Part shown: positions 23,901 to 37,200 of the stretch, one piece after another
Position numbering within the stretch: the stretch's first letter is position 1
How the letters are laid out: each line of letters begins with the position of its first letter
Assembly (NCBI RefSeq): GCF_963576545.1
Contig: NW_026870492.1
Coordinates: 310,001-374,000 of the forward strand
Direction: 5' to 3'
Origin: Limanda limanda
Lineage: Eukaryota; Chordata; Actinopteri; Pleuronectiformes; Pleuronectidae
Length of the DNA: 64,000 bases
Program-made: the position numbers and the translations under genes
Notes under the pieces: generated by a model
The model's database searches: none
Told to the model about the DNA's origin: nothing
The model's input: only the letters and a program-made list of their open reading frames with translations

Positions 23901-26851
23901 CGTCGGTCGACCTCTTCCGAAGGTCGTACAAGCTCGGGGATGGTACCAATCGATCCGCAGGACCCAAATTAGTCCAGATGCAACCACTTTCCAAGTCTCT
24001 CCGACCTTCACAAAAAAAGTTATTCAAGAATATCTCTTTCTCCTATGTGCTTTCATCCCTAACCCTAACCCTAACCCTTCCAAAAGTCGGAGAAGCTCAA
24101 GGATGGTACCGATCGATGCGCGCTACCCCATTTAGTGGGGGTAGAGCCTACTTGCAAGTCTCTCCGACCTTCACAAAAAAGGTTATTCAAGAATATCTCT
24201 TTCTCCTATGTGCTTTCATCCCTAACCCTAACCCTAACCCTTCCGAAAGTCGGAGAAGCTCAAGGATGGTACCGATCGATGTGCGCTACCCCATTTAGTG
24301 GGGGTAGAGTCTACTTGCAAGTCTCTCCGACCTTCACAAAAAAAGTTATTCAAGAATATCTCCTCAGATTTGGGGGAATTTCGTCGGTCGACCTCTTCCG
24401 AAGGTCGTACAAGCTCGGGGATGGTACCAATCGATCCGCAGGACCCAAATTAGTCCAGATGCAACCACTTTCCAAGTCTCTCCGACCTTCACAAAAAAAG
24501 TTATTCAAGAATATCTCTTTCTCCTATGTGCTTTCATCCCTAACCCTAACCCTAACCCTTCCGAAAGTCGGAGAAGCTCAAGGATGGTACCGATCGATGC
24601 GCGCTACCCCATTTAGTGGGGGTAGAGCCTACTTGCAAGTCTCTCCGACCTTCACAAAAAAAGTTATTTAAGAATATCTCTTTCTCCTATGTGCTTTCAT
24701 CCCTAACCCTAACCCTAACCCTTCCGAAAGTCGGAGAAGCTCAATGATGGTACTGATCGATGCGCGCTACCCCATTTAGTGGGGGTAGAGCCTACTTGCA
24801 AGTCTCTCCGACCTTCACAAAAAAAGTTATTCAAGAATATCTCTTTCTCCTATGTGCTTTCATCCCTAACCCTAACCCTAACCCTTCCGAAAGTCGGAGA
24901 AGCTCAAGGATGTTACCGATCGATGCGCGCTACCCCATTTAGTGGGGGTAGAGCCTACTTGCAAGTCTCTCCGACCTTCACAAAAAAAGTTATTCAAGAA
25001 TATCTCTTTCTCCTATGTGCTTTCATCCCTAACCCTAACCCTAACCCTTCCGAAAGTCGGAGAAGCTCAAGGATGGTACCGATCGATGTGCGCTACCCCA
25101 TTTAGTGGGGGTAGAGCCTACTTGCAAGTCTCTCCGACCTTCACAAAAAAAGTTATTCAAGAATATCTCCTCAGATTTGGGGGAATTTCGTCGGTCGACC
25201 TCTTCCGAAGGTCGTACAAGCTCGGGGATGGTACCAATCGATCCGCAGGACCCAAATTAGTCCAGATGCAACCACTTTCCAAGTCTCTCCGACCTTCACA
25301 AAAAAAGTTATTCAAGAATATCTCTTTCTCCTATGTGCTTTCATCCCTAACCCTAACCCTAACCCTTCCAAAAGTCGGAGAAGCTCAAGGATGGTACCGA
25401 TCGATGCGCGCTACCCCATTTAGTGGGGGTAGAGCCTACTTGCAAGTCTCTCCGACCTTCACAAAAAAGGTTATTCAAGAATATCTCTTTCTCCTATGTG
25501 CTTTCATCCCTAACCCTAACCCTAACCCTTCCGAAAGTCGGAGAAGCTCAAGGATGGACCGATCGATGTGCGCTACCCCATTTAGTGGGGGTAGAGCCTA
25601 CTTGCAAGTCTCTCCGACCTTCACAAAAAAAGTTATTCAAGAATATCTCCTCAGATTTGGGGGAATTTCGTCGGTCGACCTCTTCCGAAGGTCGTACAAG
25701 CTCGGGGATGGTACCAATCGATCCGCAGGACCCAAATTAGTCCAGATGCAACCACTTTCCAAGTCTCTCCGACCTTCACAAAAAAAGTTATTCAAGAATA
25801 TCTCTTTCTCCTATGTGCTTTCATCCCTAACCCTAACCCTAACCCTTCCGAAAGTCGGAGAAGCTCAAGGATGGTACCGATCGATGCGCGCTACCCCATT
25901 TAGTGGGGGTAGAGCCTACTTGCAAGTCTCTCCGACCTTCACAAAAAAAGTTATTCAAGAATATCTCTTTCTCCTATGTGCTTTCATCCCTAACCCTAAC
26001 CCTAACCCTTCCGAAAGTCGGAGAAGCTCAAGGATGGTACCGATCGATGCGCGCTACCCCATTTAGTGGGGGTAGAGCCTACTTGCAAGTCTCTCCGACC
26101 TTCACAAAAAAAGTTATTCAAGAATATCTCTTTCTCCTATGTGCTTTCATCCCTAACCCTAACCCTAACCCTTCCGAAAGTCGGAGAAGCTCAAGGATGG
26201 TACCGATCGATGCGCGCTACCCCATTTAGTGGGGGTAGAGCCTACTTGCAAGTCTCTCCGACCTTCACAAAAAAAGTTATTCAAGAATATCTCTTTCTCC
26301 TATGTGCTTTCATCCCTAACCCTAACCCTTCCAAAAGTCGGAGAAGCTCAAGGATGGTACCGATCGATGCGCGCTACCCCATTTAGTGGGGGTAGAGCCT
26401 ACTTGCAAGTCTCTCCGACCTTCACAAAAAAAGTTATTCAAGAATATCTCCTCAGATTTGGGGGAATTTCGTCGGTCGACCTCTTCCGAAGGTCGTACAA
26501 GCTCGGGGATGGTACCAATCGATCCGCAGGACCCAAATTAGTCCAGATGCAACCACTTTCCAAGTCTCTCCGACCTTCACAAAAAAAGTTATTCAAGAAT
26601 ATCTCTTTCTCCTATGTGCTTTCATCCCTAACCCTAACCCTAACCCTTCCAAAAGTCGGAGAAGCTCAAGGATGGTACCGATCGATGCGCGCTACCCCAT
26701 TTAGTGGGGGTAGAGCCTACTTGCAAGTCTCTCCGACCTTCACAAAAAAGGTTATTCAAGAATATCTCTTTCTCCTATGTGCTTTCATCCCTAACCCTAA
26801 CCCTAACCCTTCCGAAAGTCGGAGAAGCTCAAGGATGGTACCGATCGATGT
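20632..26851. repeat. 2407- and 2876-bp variants of the same HOR, then degenerate continuation
   Basis: The HOR of 14.5-20.9 kb continues with changed periods: the GGATAGTACC marker falls at 18504, 20911 and 23787, and TTATTTAAG at 19386, 21793 and 24669. The spacing from the first marker to the second is 882 bp every time, so only the remainder of the unit changes length. Private changes include GGATCCAAAT near 21087, GTGATTTCAT near 21174 and CCCTAATTCTTACAAAAG near 22318, which damages the hexamer block. At 25556 a T is lost from GGTACC, the only such loss I noticed. Beyond 24.7 kb the markers thin out to generic A/B units. Confidence 0.8.
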
Positions 26852-29800
26852 GCGCTACCCCATTTAGTGGGGGTAGAGCCTACTTGCAAGTCTCTCCGAC
26901 CTTCACAAAAAAAGTTATTCAAGAATATCTCCTCAGATTTGGGGGAATTTCGTCGGTCGACCTCTTCCGAAGGTCGTACAAGCTCGGGGATGGTACCAAT
27001 CGATCCGCAGGACCCAAATTAGTCCAGATGCAACCACTTTCCAAGTCTCTCCGACCTTCACAAAAAAAGTTATTCAAGAATATCTCTTTCTCCTATGTGC
27101 TTTCATCCCTAACCCTAACCCTAACCCTTCCGAAAGTCGGAGAAGCTCAAGGATGGTACCGATCGATGCGCGCTACCCCATTTAGTGGGGGTAGAGCCTA
27201 CTTGCAAGTCTCTCCGACCTTCACAAAAAAAGTTATTCAAGAATATCTCTTTCTCCTATGTGCTTTCATCCCTAACCCTAACCCTAACCCTTCCGAAAGT
27301 CGGAGAAGCTCAAGGATGGTACCGATCGATGCGCGCTACCCCATTTAGTGGGGGTAGAGCCTACTTGCAAGTCTCTCCGACCTTCACAAAAAAAGTTATT
27401 CAAGAATATCTCTTTCTCCTATGTGCTTTCATCCCTAACCCTAACCCTAACCCTTCCGAAAGTCGGAGAAGCTCAAGGATGGTACCGATCGATGCGCGCT
27501 ACCCCATTTAGTGGGGGTAGAGCCTACTTGCAAGTCTCTCCGACCTTCACAAAAAAAGTTATTCAAGAATATCTCTTTCTCCTATGTGCTTTCATCCCTA
27601 ACCCTAACCCTAACCCTTCCGAAAGTCGGAGAAGCTCAAGGATGGTACCAATCGATGCGCGCTACCCCATTTAGTAGGGGTAGAGCCTACTTGCAAGTCT
27701 TTCCGACCTTCACAAAAAAAGTTATTCAAGAATATCTCTTTCTCCTATGTGCTTTCATCCCTAACCCTAACCCTTCCAAAAGTCGGAGAAGCTCAAGGAT
27801 GGTACCGATCGATGCGCGCTACCCCATTTAGTGGGGGTAGAGCCTACTTGCAAGTCTCTCCGACCTTCACAAAAAAAGTTATTCAAGAATATCTCTTTCT
27901 CCTATGTGCTTTCATCCCTAACCCTAACCCTAACCCTTCCGAAAGTCGGAGAAGCTCAAGGATGGTACCGATCGATGTGCGCTACCCCATTTAGTGGGGG
28001 TAGAGCCTACTTGCAAGTCTCTCCGACCTTCACAAAAAAAGTTATTCAAGAATATCTCCTCAGATTTGGGGGAATTTCGTCGGTCGACCTCTTCCGAAGG
28101 TCGTACAAGCTCGGGGATGGTACCAATCGATCCGCAGGACCCAAATTAGTCCAGATGCAACCACTTTCCAAGTCTCTCCGACCTTCACAAAAAAAGTTAT
28201 TCAAGAATATCTCTTTCTCCTATGTGCTTTCATCCCTAACCCTAACCCTAACCCTTCCGAAAGTCGGAGAAGCTCAAGGATGGTACCGATCGATGCGCGC
28301 TACCCCATTTAGTGGGGGTAGAGCCTACTTGCAAGTCTCTCCGACCTTCACAAAAAAAGTTATTCAAGAATATCTCTTTCTCCTATGTGCTTTCATCCCT
28401 AACCCTAACCCTAACCCTTCCGAAAGTCGGAGAAGCTCAAGGATGGTACCGATCGATGCGCGCTACACCATTTAGTGGGGGTAGAGCCTACTTGCAAGTC
28501 TCTCCGACCTTCACAAAAAAAGTTATTCAAGAATATCTCTTTCTCCTATGTGCTTTCATCCCTAACCCTAACCCTAACCCTTCCGAAAGTAGGAGAAGCT
28601 CAAGGATGGTACCGATCGATGCGCGCTACCCCATTTAGTGGGGGTAGAGCCTACTTGCAAGTCTCTCCGACCTTCACAAAAAAAGTTATTCAAAAATATC
28701 TCTTTCTCCTATGTGCTTTCATCCCTAACCCTAACCCTAACCCTTCCGAAAGTCGGAGAAGCTCAAGGATGGTACCAATCGATGCGCGCTACCCCATTTA
28801 GTAGGGGTAGAGCCTACTTGCAAGTCTTTCCGACCTTCACAAAAAAAGTTATTCAAGAATATCTCTTTCTCCTATGTGCTTTCATCCCTAACCCTAACCC
28901 TAACCCTTCCAAAAGTCGGAGAAGCTCAAGGATGGTACCGATCGATGCGCGCTACCCCATTTAGTGGGGGTAGAGCCTACTTGCAAGTCTCTCCGACCTT
29001 CACAAAAAAAGTTATTCAAGAATATCTCTTTCTCCTATGTGCTTTCATCCCTAACCCTAACCCTTCCGAAAGTCGGAGAAGCTCAAGGATGGTACCGATC
29101 GATGTGCGCTACCCCATTTAGTGGGGGTAGAGCCTACTTGCAAGTCTCTCCGACCTTCACAAAAAAAGTTATTCAAGAATATCTCCTCAGATTTGGGGGA
29201 ATTTCGTCGGTCGACCTCTTCCGAAGGTCGTACAAGCTCGGGGATGGTACCAATCGATCCGCAGGACCCAAATTAGTCCAGATGCAACCACTTTCCAAGT
29301 CTCTCCGACCTTCACAAAAAAAGTTATTCAAGAATATCTTTTTCTCCTATGTGCTTTCATCCCTAACCCTAACCCTAACCCTTCCAAAAGTCGGAGAAGC
29401 TCAAGGATGGTACCGATCGATGCGCGCTACCCCATTTAGTGGGGGTAGAGCCTACTTGCAAGTCTCTCCAACCTTCACAAAAAAAGTTATTCAAGAATAT
29501 CTCTTTCTCCTATGTGCTTTCATCCCTAACCCTAACCCTAACCCTTCCGAAAGTCGGAGAAGCTCAAGGATGGTACCGATCGATGTGCGCTACCCCATTT
29601 AGTGGGGGTAGAGCCTACTTGCAAGTCTCTCCGACCTTCACAAAAAAAGTTATTCAAGAATATCTCCTCAGATTTGGGGGAATTTCGTCGGTCGACCTCT
29701 TTCGAAGGTCGTACAAGCTCGGGGATGGTACCAATCGATCCGCAGGACCCAAATTAGTCCAGATGCAACCACTTTCCAAGTCTCTCCGACCTTCACAAAA

Positions 29801-32800
29801 AAAGTTATTCAAGAATATCTCTTTCTCCTATGTGCTTTCATCCCTAACCCTAACCCTAACCCTTCCGAAAGTCGGAGAAGCTCAAGGATGGTACCGATCG
29901 ATGCGCGCTACCCCATTTAGTGGGGGTAGAGCCTACTTGCAAGTCTCTCCGACCTTCACAAAAAAAGTTATTCAAGAATATCTCTTTCTCCTATGTGCTT
30001 TCATCCCTAACCCTAACCCTAACCCTTCCGAAAGTCGGAGAAGCTCAAGGATGGTACCGATCGATGTGCGCTACCCCATTTAGTGGGGGTAGAGCCTACT
30101 TGCAAGTCTCTCCGACCTTCACAAAAAAAGTTATTCAAGAATATCTCTTTCTCCTATGTGCTTTCATCCCTAACCCTAACCCTAACCCTTCCGAAAGTCG
30201 GAGAAGCTCAAGGATGGTACCGATCGATGCGCGCTACCCCATTTAGTGGGGGTAGAGCCTACTTGCAAGTCTCTCCGACCTTCACAAAAAAAGTTATTCA
30301 AGAATATCTCTTTCTCCTATGTGCTTTCATCCCTAACCCTAACCCTAACCCTTCCAAAAGTCGGAGAAGCTCAAGGATGGTACCGATCGATGCGCGCTAC
30401 CCCATTTAGTGGGGGTAGAGCCTACTTGCAAGTCTCTCCGACCTTCACAAAAAAAGTTATTCAAGAATATCTCTTTCTCCTATGTGCTTTCATCCCTAAC
30501 CCTAACCCTAACCCTTCCGAAAGTCGGAGAAGCTCAAGGATGGTACCGATCGATGCGCGCTACCCCATTTAGTGGGGGTAGAGCCTACTTGCAAGTCTCT
30601 CCGACCTTCACAAAAAAAGTTATTCAAGAATATCTCCTCAGATTTGGGGGAATTTCGTCGGTCGACCTCTTCCGAAGGTCGTACAAGCTCGGGGATGGTA
30701 CCAATCGATCCGCAGGACCCAAATTAGTCCAGATGCAACCACTTTTCAAGTCTCTCCGACCTTCACAAAAAAAGTTATTCAAGAATATCTCTTTCTCCTA
30801 TGTGCTTTCATCCCTAACCCTAACCCTAACCCTTCCGAAAGTCGGAGAAGCTCAAGGATGGTACCGATCGATGCGCGCTACCCCATTTAGTGGGGGTAGA
30901 GCCTACTTGCAAGTCTCTCCGACCTTCACAAAAAAAGTTATTCAAGAATATCTCTTTCTCCTATGTGCTTTCATCCCTAACCCTAACCCTAACCCTTCCG
31001 AAAGTCGGAGAAGCTCAAGGATGGTACCGATCGATGCGCGCTACCCCATTTAGTGGGGGTAGAGCCTACTTGCAAGTCTCTCCGATCTTCACAAAAAAAG
31101 TTATTCAAGAATATCTCTTTCTCCTATGTGCTTTCATCCCTAACCCTAACCCTAACCCTTCCGAAAGTCGGAGAAGCTCAAGGATGGTACCGATCGATGC
31201 GCGCTACCCCATTTAGTTGGGGTAGAGCCTACTTGCAAGTCTCTCCGACCTTCACAAAAAAAGTTATTCAAGAATATCTCCTCAGATTTGGGGGAATTTC
31301 GTCGGTCGACCTCTTTCGAAGGTCGTACAAGCTCGGGGATGGTACCAATCGATCCGCAGGACCCAAATTAGTCCAGATGCAACCACTTTCCAAGTCTCTC
31401 CGACCTTCACAAAAAAAGTTATTCAAGAATATCTCTTTCTCCTATGTGCTTTCATCCCTAACCCTAACCCTAACCCTTCCGAAAGTCGGAGAAGCTCAAG
31501 GATGGTACTGATCGATGCGCGCTACCCCATTTAGTGGGGGTAGAGCCTACTTGCAAGTCTCTCCGACCTTCACAAAAAAAGTTATTCAAGAATATCTCCT
31601 CAGATTTGGGGGAATTTCGTCGTTCGACCTCTTCCGAAGGTCGTACAAGCTCGGGGATGGTACCAATCGATCTGCAGGACCCAAATTAGTCCAGATGCAA
31701 CCACTTTCCAAGTCTCTCCGACCTTCACAAAAAAAGTTATTCAAGAATATCTCTTTCTCCTATGTGCTTTCATCCCTAACCCTAACCCTAACCCTTCCGA
31801 AAGTCGGAGAAGCTCAAGGATGGTACCGATCGATGCGCGCTACCCCATTTAGTGGGGGTAGAGCCTACTTGCAAGTCTCTCCGACCTTCACAAAAAAAGT
31901 TATTCAAGAATATCTCTTTCTCCTATGTGCTTTCATCCCTAACCCTAACCCTAACCCTTCCGAAAGTCGGAGAAGCTCAAGGATGGTACCGATCGATGCG
32001 CGCTACCCCATTTAGTGGGGGTAGAGCCTACTTGCAAGTCTCTCCGACCTTCACAAAAAAATTTATTCAAGAATATCTCCTCAGATTTGGGGGAATTTCG
32101 TCGGTCGACCTCTTCCAAAGGTCGTACAAGCTCGGGGATGGTACCAATCGATCCGCAGGACCCAAATTAGTCCAGATTTCAACCACTTTCCAAGTCTCTC
32201 CGACCTTCACAAAAAAAGTTATTCAAGAATATCTCTTTCTCCTATGTGCTTTCATCCCTAACCCTAACCCTAACCCTTCCGAAAGTCGGAGAAGCTCAAG
32301 GATGGTACCGATCGATGCGCGCTACCCCATTTAGTGGGGGTAGAGCCTACTTGCAAGTCTCTCCGACCTTCACAAAAAAAGTTATTCAAGAATATCTCTT
32401 TCTCCTATGTGCTTTCATCCCTAACCCTAACCCTAACCCTTCCGAAAGTCGGAGAAGCTCAAGGATGGTACCGATCGATGCGCGCTACCCCATTTAGTGG
32501 GGGTAGAGCCTACTTGCAAGTCTCTCCGACCTTCACAAAAAAATTTATTCAAGAATATCTCCTCAGATTTGGGGGAATTTCGTCGGTCGACCTCTTCCAA
32601 AGGTCGTACAAGCTCAGGGATGGTACCAATCGATCCGCAGGACCCAAATTAGTCCAGATGCAACCACTTTCCAAGTCTCTCCGACCTTCACAAAAAAAGT
32701 TATTCAAGAATATCTCTTTCTCCTATGTGCTTTCATCCCTAACCCTAACCCTAACCCTTCCGAAAGTCGGAGAAGCTCAAGGATGGTACCGATCGATGCG

Positions 32801-34242
32801 CGCAACCCCATTTAGTGGGGGTAGAGCCTACTTGCAAGTCTCTCCGACCTTCACAAAAAAAGTTATTCAAGAATATCTCCTCAGATTTGGGGGAATTTCG
32901 TCGGTCGACCTCTTCCGAAGGTCGTACAAGCTCGGGGATGGTACCAATCGATCCGCAGGACCCAAATTAGTCCAGATGCAACCACTTTCCAAGTCTCTCC
33001 GACCTTCACAAAAAAAGTTATTCAAGAATATCTCTTTCTCCTATGTGCTTTCATCCCTAACCCTAACCCTAACCCTTCCGAAAGTCGGAGAAGCTCAAGG
33101 ATGGTACCGATCGATGCGCGCTACCCCATTTAGTGGGGGTAGAGCCTACTTGCAAGTCTCTCCGACCTTCACAAAAAAAGTTATTCAAGAATATCTCTTT
33201 CTCCTATGTGCTTTCATCCCTAACCCTAACCCTAACCCTTCCGAAAGTCGGAGAAGCTCAAGGATGGTACCGATCGATGCGCGCAACCCCATTTAGTGGG
33301 GGTAGAGCCTACTTGCAAGTCTCTCCGACCTTCACAAAAAAAGTTATTCAAGAATATCTCCTCAGATTTGGGGGAATTTCGTCGGTCGACCTCTTCCGAA
33401 GGTCGTACAAGCTCGTGGATGGTACCAATCGATCCGCAGGACCCAAATTAGTCCAGATGCAACCACTTTCCAAGTCTCTCCGACCTTCACAAAAAAAGTT
33501 ATTCAAGAATATCTCTTTCTCCTATGTGCTTTCATCCCTAACCCTAACCCTAACCCTTCCGAAAGTCGGAAAAGCTCAAGGATTGTACTGATCGATGCGC
33601 GCTACCCCATTTAGTGGGGGTAGAGCCTACTTGCAAGTCTCTCCGACCTTCACAAAAAAAGTTATTCAAGAATATCTCTTTCTCCTATGTGCTTTCATCC
33701 CTAACCCTAACCCTAACCCTTCCGAAAGTCGGAGAAGCTCAAGGATTGTACCGATCGATGCGCGCTACCCCATTTAGTGGGGGTAGAGCCTACTTGCAAG
33801 TCTCTCCGACCTTCACAAAAAAAGTTATTCAAGAATATCTCCTCAGATTTGGGGGAATTTCGTCGGTCGACCTCTTCCGAAGGTCGTACAAGCTCGGGGA
33901 TGGTACCAATCGATCCGCAGGACCCAAATTAGTCCAGATGCAACCACTTTCCAAGTCTCTCCGACCTTCACAAAAAAAGTTATTCAAGAATATCTCTTTC
34001 TCCTATGTGCTTTCATCCCTAACCCTAACCCTAACCCTTCCGAAAGTCGGAGAAGCTCAAGGATGGTACCGATCGATGCGCGTTACCCCATTTAGTGGGG
34101 GTAGAGCCTACTTGCAAGTCTCTCCGACCTTCACAAAAAAAGTTATTCAAGAATATCTCTTTCTCCTATGTGCTTTCATCCCTAACCCTAACCCTAACCC
34201 TTCCGAAAGTCGGAGAAGCTCAAGGATGGTACCGATCGATGC
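26852..34242. repeat. 7391-bp tandem duplication, copy 1
   Basis: From 26852 to 34509 the sequence matches 34243 to 41900 at an offset of 7391 bp. About twenty rare changes are shared, among them TTTAGTAGGGG (27675 and 35066), CGCTACACC (28462 and 35853), AGTAGGAGAAG (near 28589 and 35980), CTCTCCAACC (29469 and 36860), CCGATCTTC (31086 and 38477), AGTTGGGG (31215 and 38606), the one-base insertion AGATTTCAACC (near 32178 and 39569) and GGAAAAGCTC (near 33569 and 40960). I found no difference at any site compared. Left divergence is at 26851 versus 34242 (TGCGC versus CGCGC). B units are more often spaced by long A runs in the left half and 318-481 bp in the right half. Confidence 0.88.
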
Positions 34243-37200
34243 GCGCTACCCCATTTAGTGGGGGTAGAGCCTACTTGCAAGTCTCTCCGACCTTCACAAA
34301 AAAAGTTATTCAAGAATATCTCCTCAGATTTGGGGGAATTTCGTCGGTCGACCTCTTCCGAAGGTCGTACAAGCTCGGGGATGGTACCAATCGATCCGCA
34401 GGACCCAAATTAGTCCAGATGCAACCACTTTCCAAGTCTCTCCGACCTTCACAAAAAAAGTTATTCAAGAATATCTCTTTCTCCTATGTGCTTTCATCCC
34501 TAACCCTAACCCTAACCCTTCCGAAAGTCGGAGAAGCTCAAGGATGGTACCGATCGATGCGCGCTACCCCATTTAGTGGGGGTAGAGCCTACTTGCAAGT
34601 CTCTCCGACCTTCACAAAAAAAGTTATTCAAGAATATCTCTTTCTCCTATGTGCTTTCATCCCTAACCCTAACCCTAACCCTTCCGAAAGTCGGAGAAGC
34701 TCAAGGATGGTACCGATCGATGCGCGCTACCCCATTTAGTGGGGGTAGAGCCTACTTGCAAGTCTCTCCGACCTTCACAAAAAAAGTTATTCAAGAATAT
34801 CTCTTTCTCCTATGTGCTTTCATCCCTAACCCTAACCCTAACCCTTCCGAAAGTCGGAGAAGCTCAAGGATGGTACCGATCGATGCGCGCTACCCCATTT
34901 AGTGGGGGTAGAGCCTACTTGCAAGTCTCTCCGACCTTCACAAAAAAAGTTATTCAAGAATATCTCTTTCTCCTATGTGCTTTCATCCCTAACCCTAACC
35001 CTAACCCTTCCGAAAGTCGGAGAAGCTCAAGGATGGTACCAATCGATGCGCGCTACCCCATTTAGTAGGGGTAGAGCCTACTTGCAAGTCTTTCCGACCT
35101 TCACAAAAAAAGTTATTCAAGAATATCTCTTTCTCCTATGTGCTTTCATCCCTAACCCTAACCCTTCCAAAAGTCGGAGAAGCTCAAGGATGGTACCGAT
35201 CGATGCGCGCTACCCCATTTAGTGGGGGTAGAGCCTACTTGCAAGTCTCTCCGACCTTCACAAAAAAAGTTATTCAAGAATATCTCTTTCTCCTATGTGC
35301 TTTCATCCCTAACCCTAACCCTAACCCTTCCGAAAGTCGGAGAAGCTCAAGGATGGTACCGATCGATGTGCGCTACCCCATTTAGTGGGGGTAGAGCCTA
35401 CTTGCAAGTCTCTCCGACCTTCACAAAAAAAGTTATTCAAGAATATCTCCTCAGATTTGGGGGAATTTCGTCGGTCGACCTCTTCCGAAGGTCGTACAAG
35501 CTCGGGGATGGTACCAATCGATCCGCAGGACCCAAATTAGTCCAGATGCAACCACTTTCCAAGTCTCTCCGACCTTCACAAAAAAAGTTATTCAAGAATA
35601 TCTCTTTCTCCTATGTGCTTTCATCCCTAACCCTAACCCTAACCCTTCCGAAAGTCGGAGAAGCTCAAGGATGGTACCGATCGATGCGCGCTACCCCATT
35701 TAGTGGGGGTAGAGCCTACTTGCAAGTCTCTCCGACCTTCACAAAAAAAGTTATTCAAGAATATCTCTTTCTCCTATGTGCTTTCATCCCTAACCCTAAC
35801 CCTAACCCTTCCGAAAGTCGGAGAAGCTCAAGGATGGTACCGATCGATGCGCGCTACACCATTTAGTGGGGGTAGAGCCTACTTGCAAGTCTCTCCGACC
35901 TTCACAAAAAAAGTTATTCAAGAATATCTCTTTCTCCTATGTGCTTTCATCCCTAACCCTAACCCTAACCCTTCCGAAAGTAGGAGAAGCTCAAGGATGG
36001 TACCGATCGATGCGCGCTACCCCATTTAGTGGGGGTAGAGCCTACTTGCAAGTCTCTCCGACCTTCACAAAAAAAGTTATTCAAAAATATCTCTTTCTCC
36101 TATGTGCTTTCATCCCTAACCCTAACCCTAACCCTTCCGAAAGTCGGAGAAGCTCAAGGATGGTACCAATCGATGCGCGCTACCCCATTTAGTAGGGGTA
36201 GAGCCTACTTGCAAGTCTTTCCGACCTTCACAAAAAAAGTTATTCAAGAATATCTCTTTCTCCTATGTGCTTTCATCCCTAACCCTAACCCTAACCCTTC
36301 CAAAAGTCGGAGAAGCTCAAGGATGGTACCGATCGATGCGCGCTACCCCATTTAGTGGGGGTAGAGCCTACTTGCAAGTCTCTCCGACCTTCACAAAAAA
36401 AGTTATTCAAGAATATCTCTTTCTCCTATGTGCTTTCATCCCTAACCCTAACCCTTCCGAAAGTCGGAGAAGCTCAAGGATGGTACCGATCGATGTGCGC
36501 TACCCCATTTAGTGGGGGTAGAGCCTACTTGCAAGTCTCTCCGACCTTCACAAAAAAAGTTATTCAAGAATATCTCCTCAGATTTGGGGGAATTTCGTCG
36601 GTCGACCTCTTCCGAAGGTCGTACAAGCTCGGGGATGGTACCAATCGATCCGCAGGACCCAAATTAGTCCAGATGCAACCACTTTCCAAGTCTCTCCGAC
36701 CTTCACAAAAAAAGTTATTCAAGAATATCTTTTTCTCCTATGTGCTTTCATCCCTAACCCTAACCCTAACCCTTCCAAAAGTCGGAGAAGCTCAAGGATG
36801 GTACCGATCGATGCGCGCTACCCCATTTAGTGGGGGTAGAGCCTACTTGCAAGTCTCTCCAACCTTCACAAAAAAAGTTATTCAAGAATATCTCTTTCTC
36901 CTATGTGCTTTCATCCCTAACCCTAACCCTAACCCTTCCGAAAGTCGGAGAAGCTCAAGGATGGTACCGATCGATGTGCGCTACCCCATTTAGTGGGGGT
37001 AGAGCCTACTTGCAAGTCTCTCCGACCTTCACAAAAAAAGTTATTCAAGAATATCTCCTCAGATTTGGGGGAATTTCGTCGGTCGACCTCTTTCGAAGGT
37101 CGTACAAGCTCGGGGATGGTACCAATCGATCCGCAGGACCCAAATTAGTCCAGATGCAACCACTTTCCAAGTCTCTCCGACCTTCACAAAAAAAGTTATT

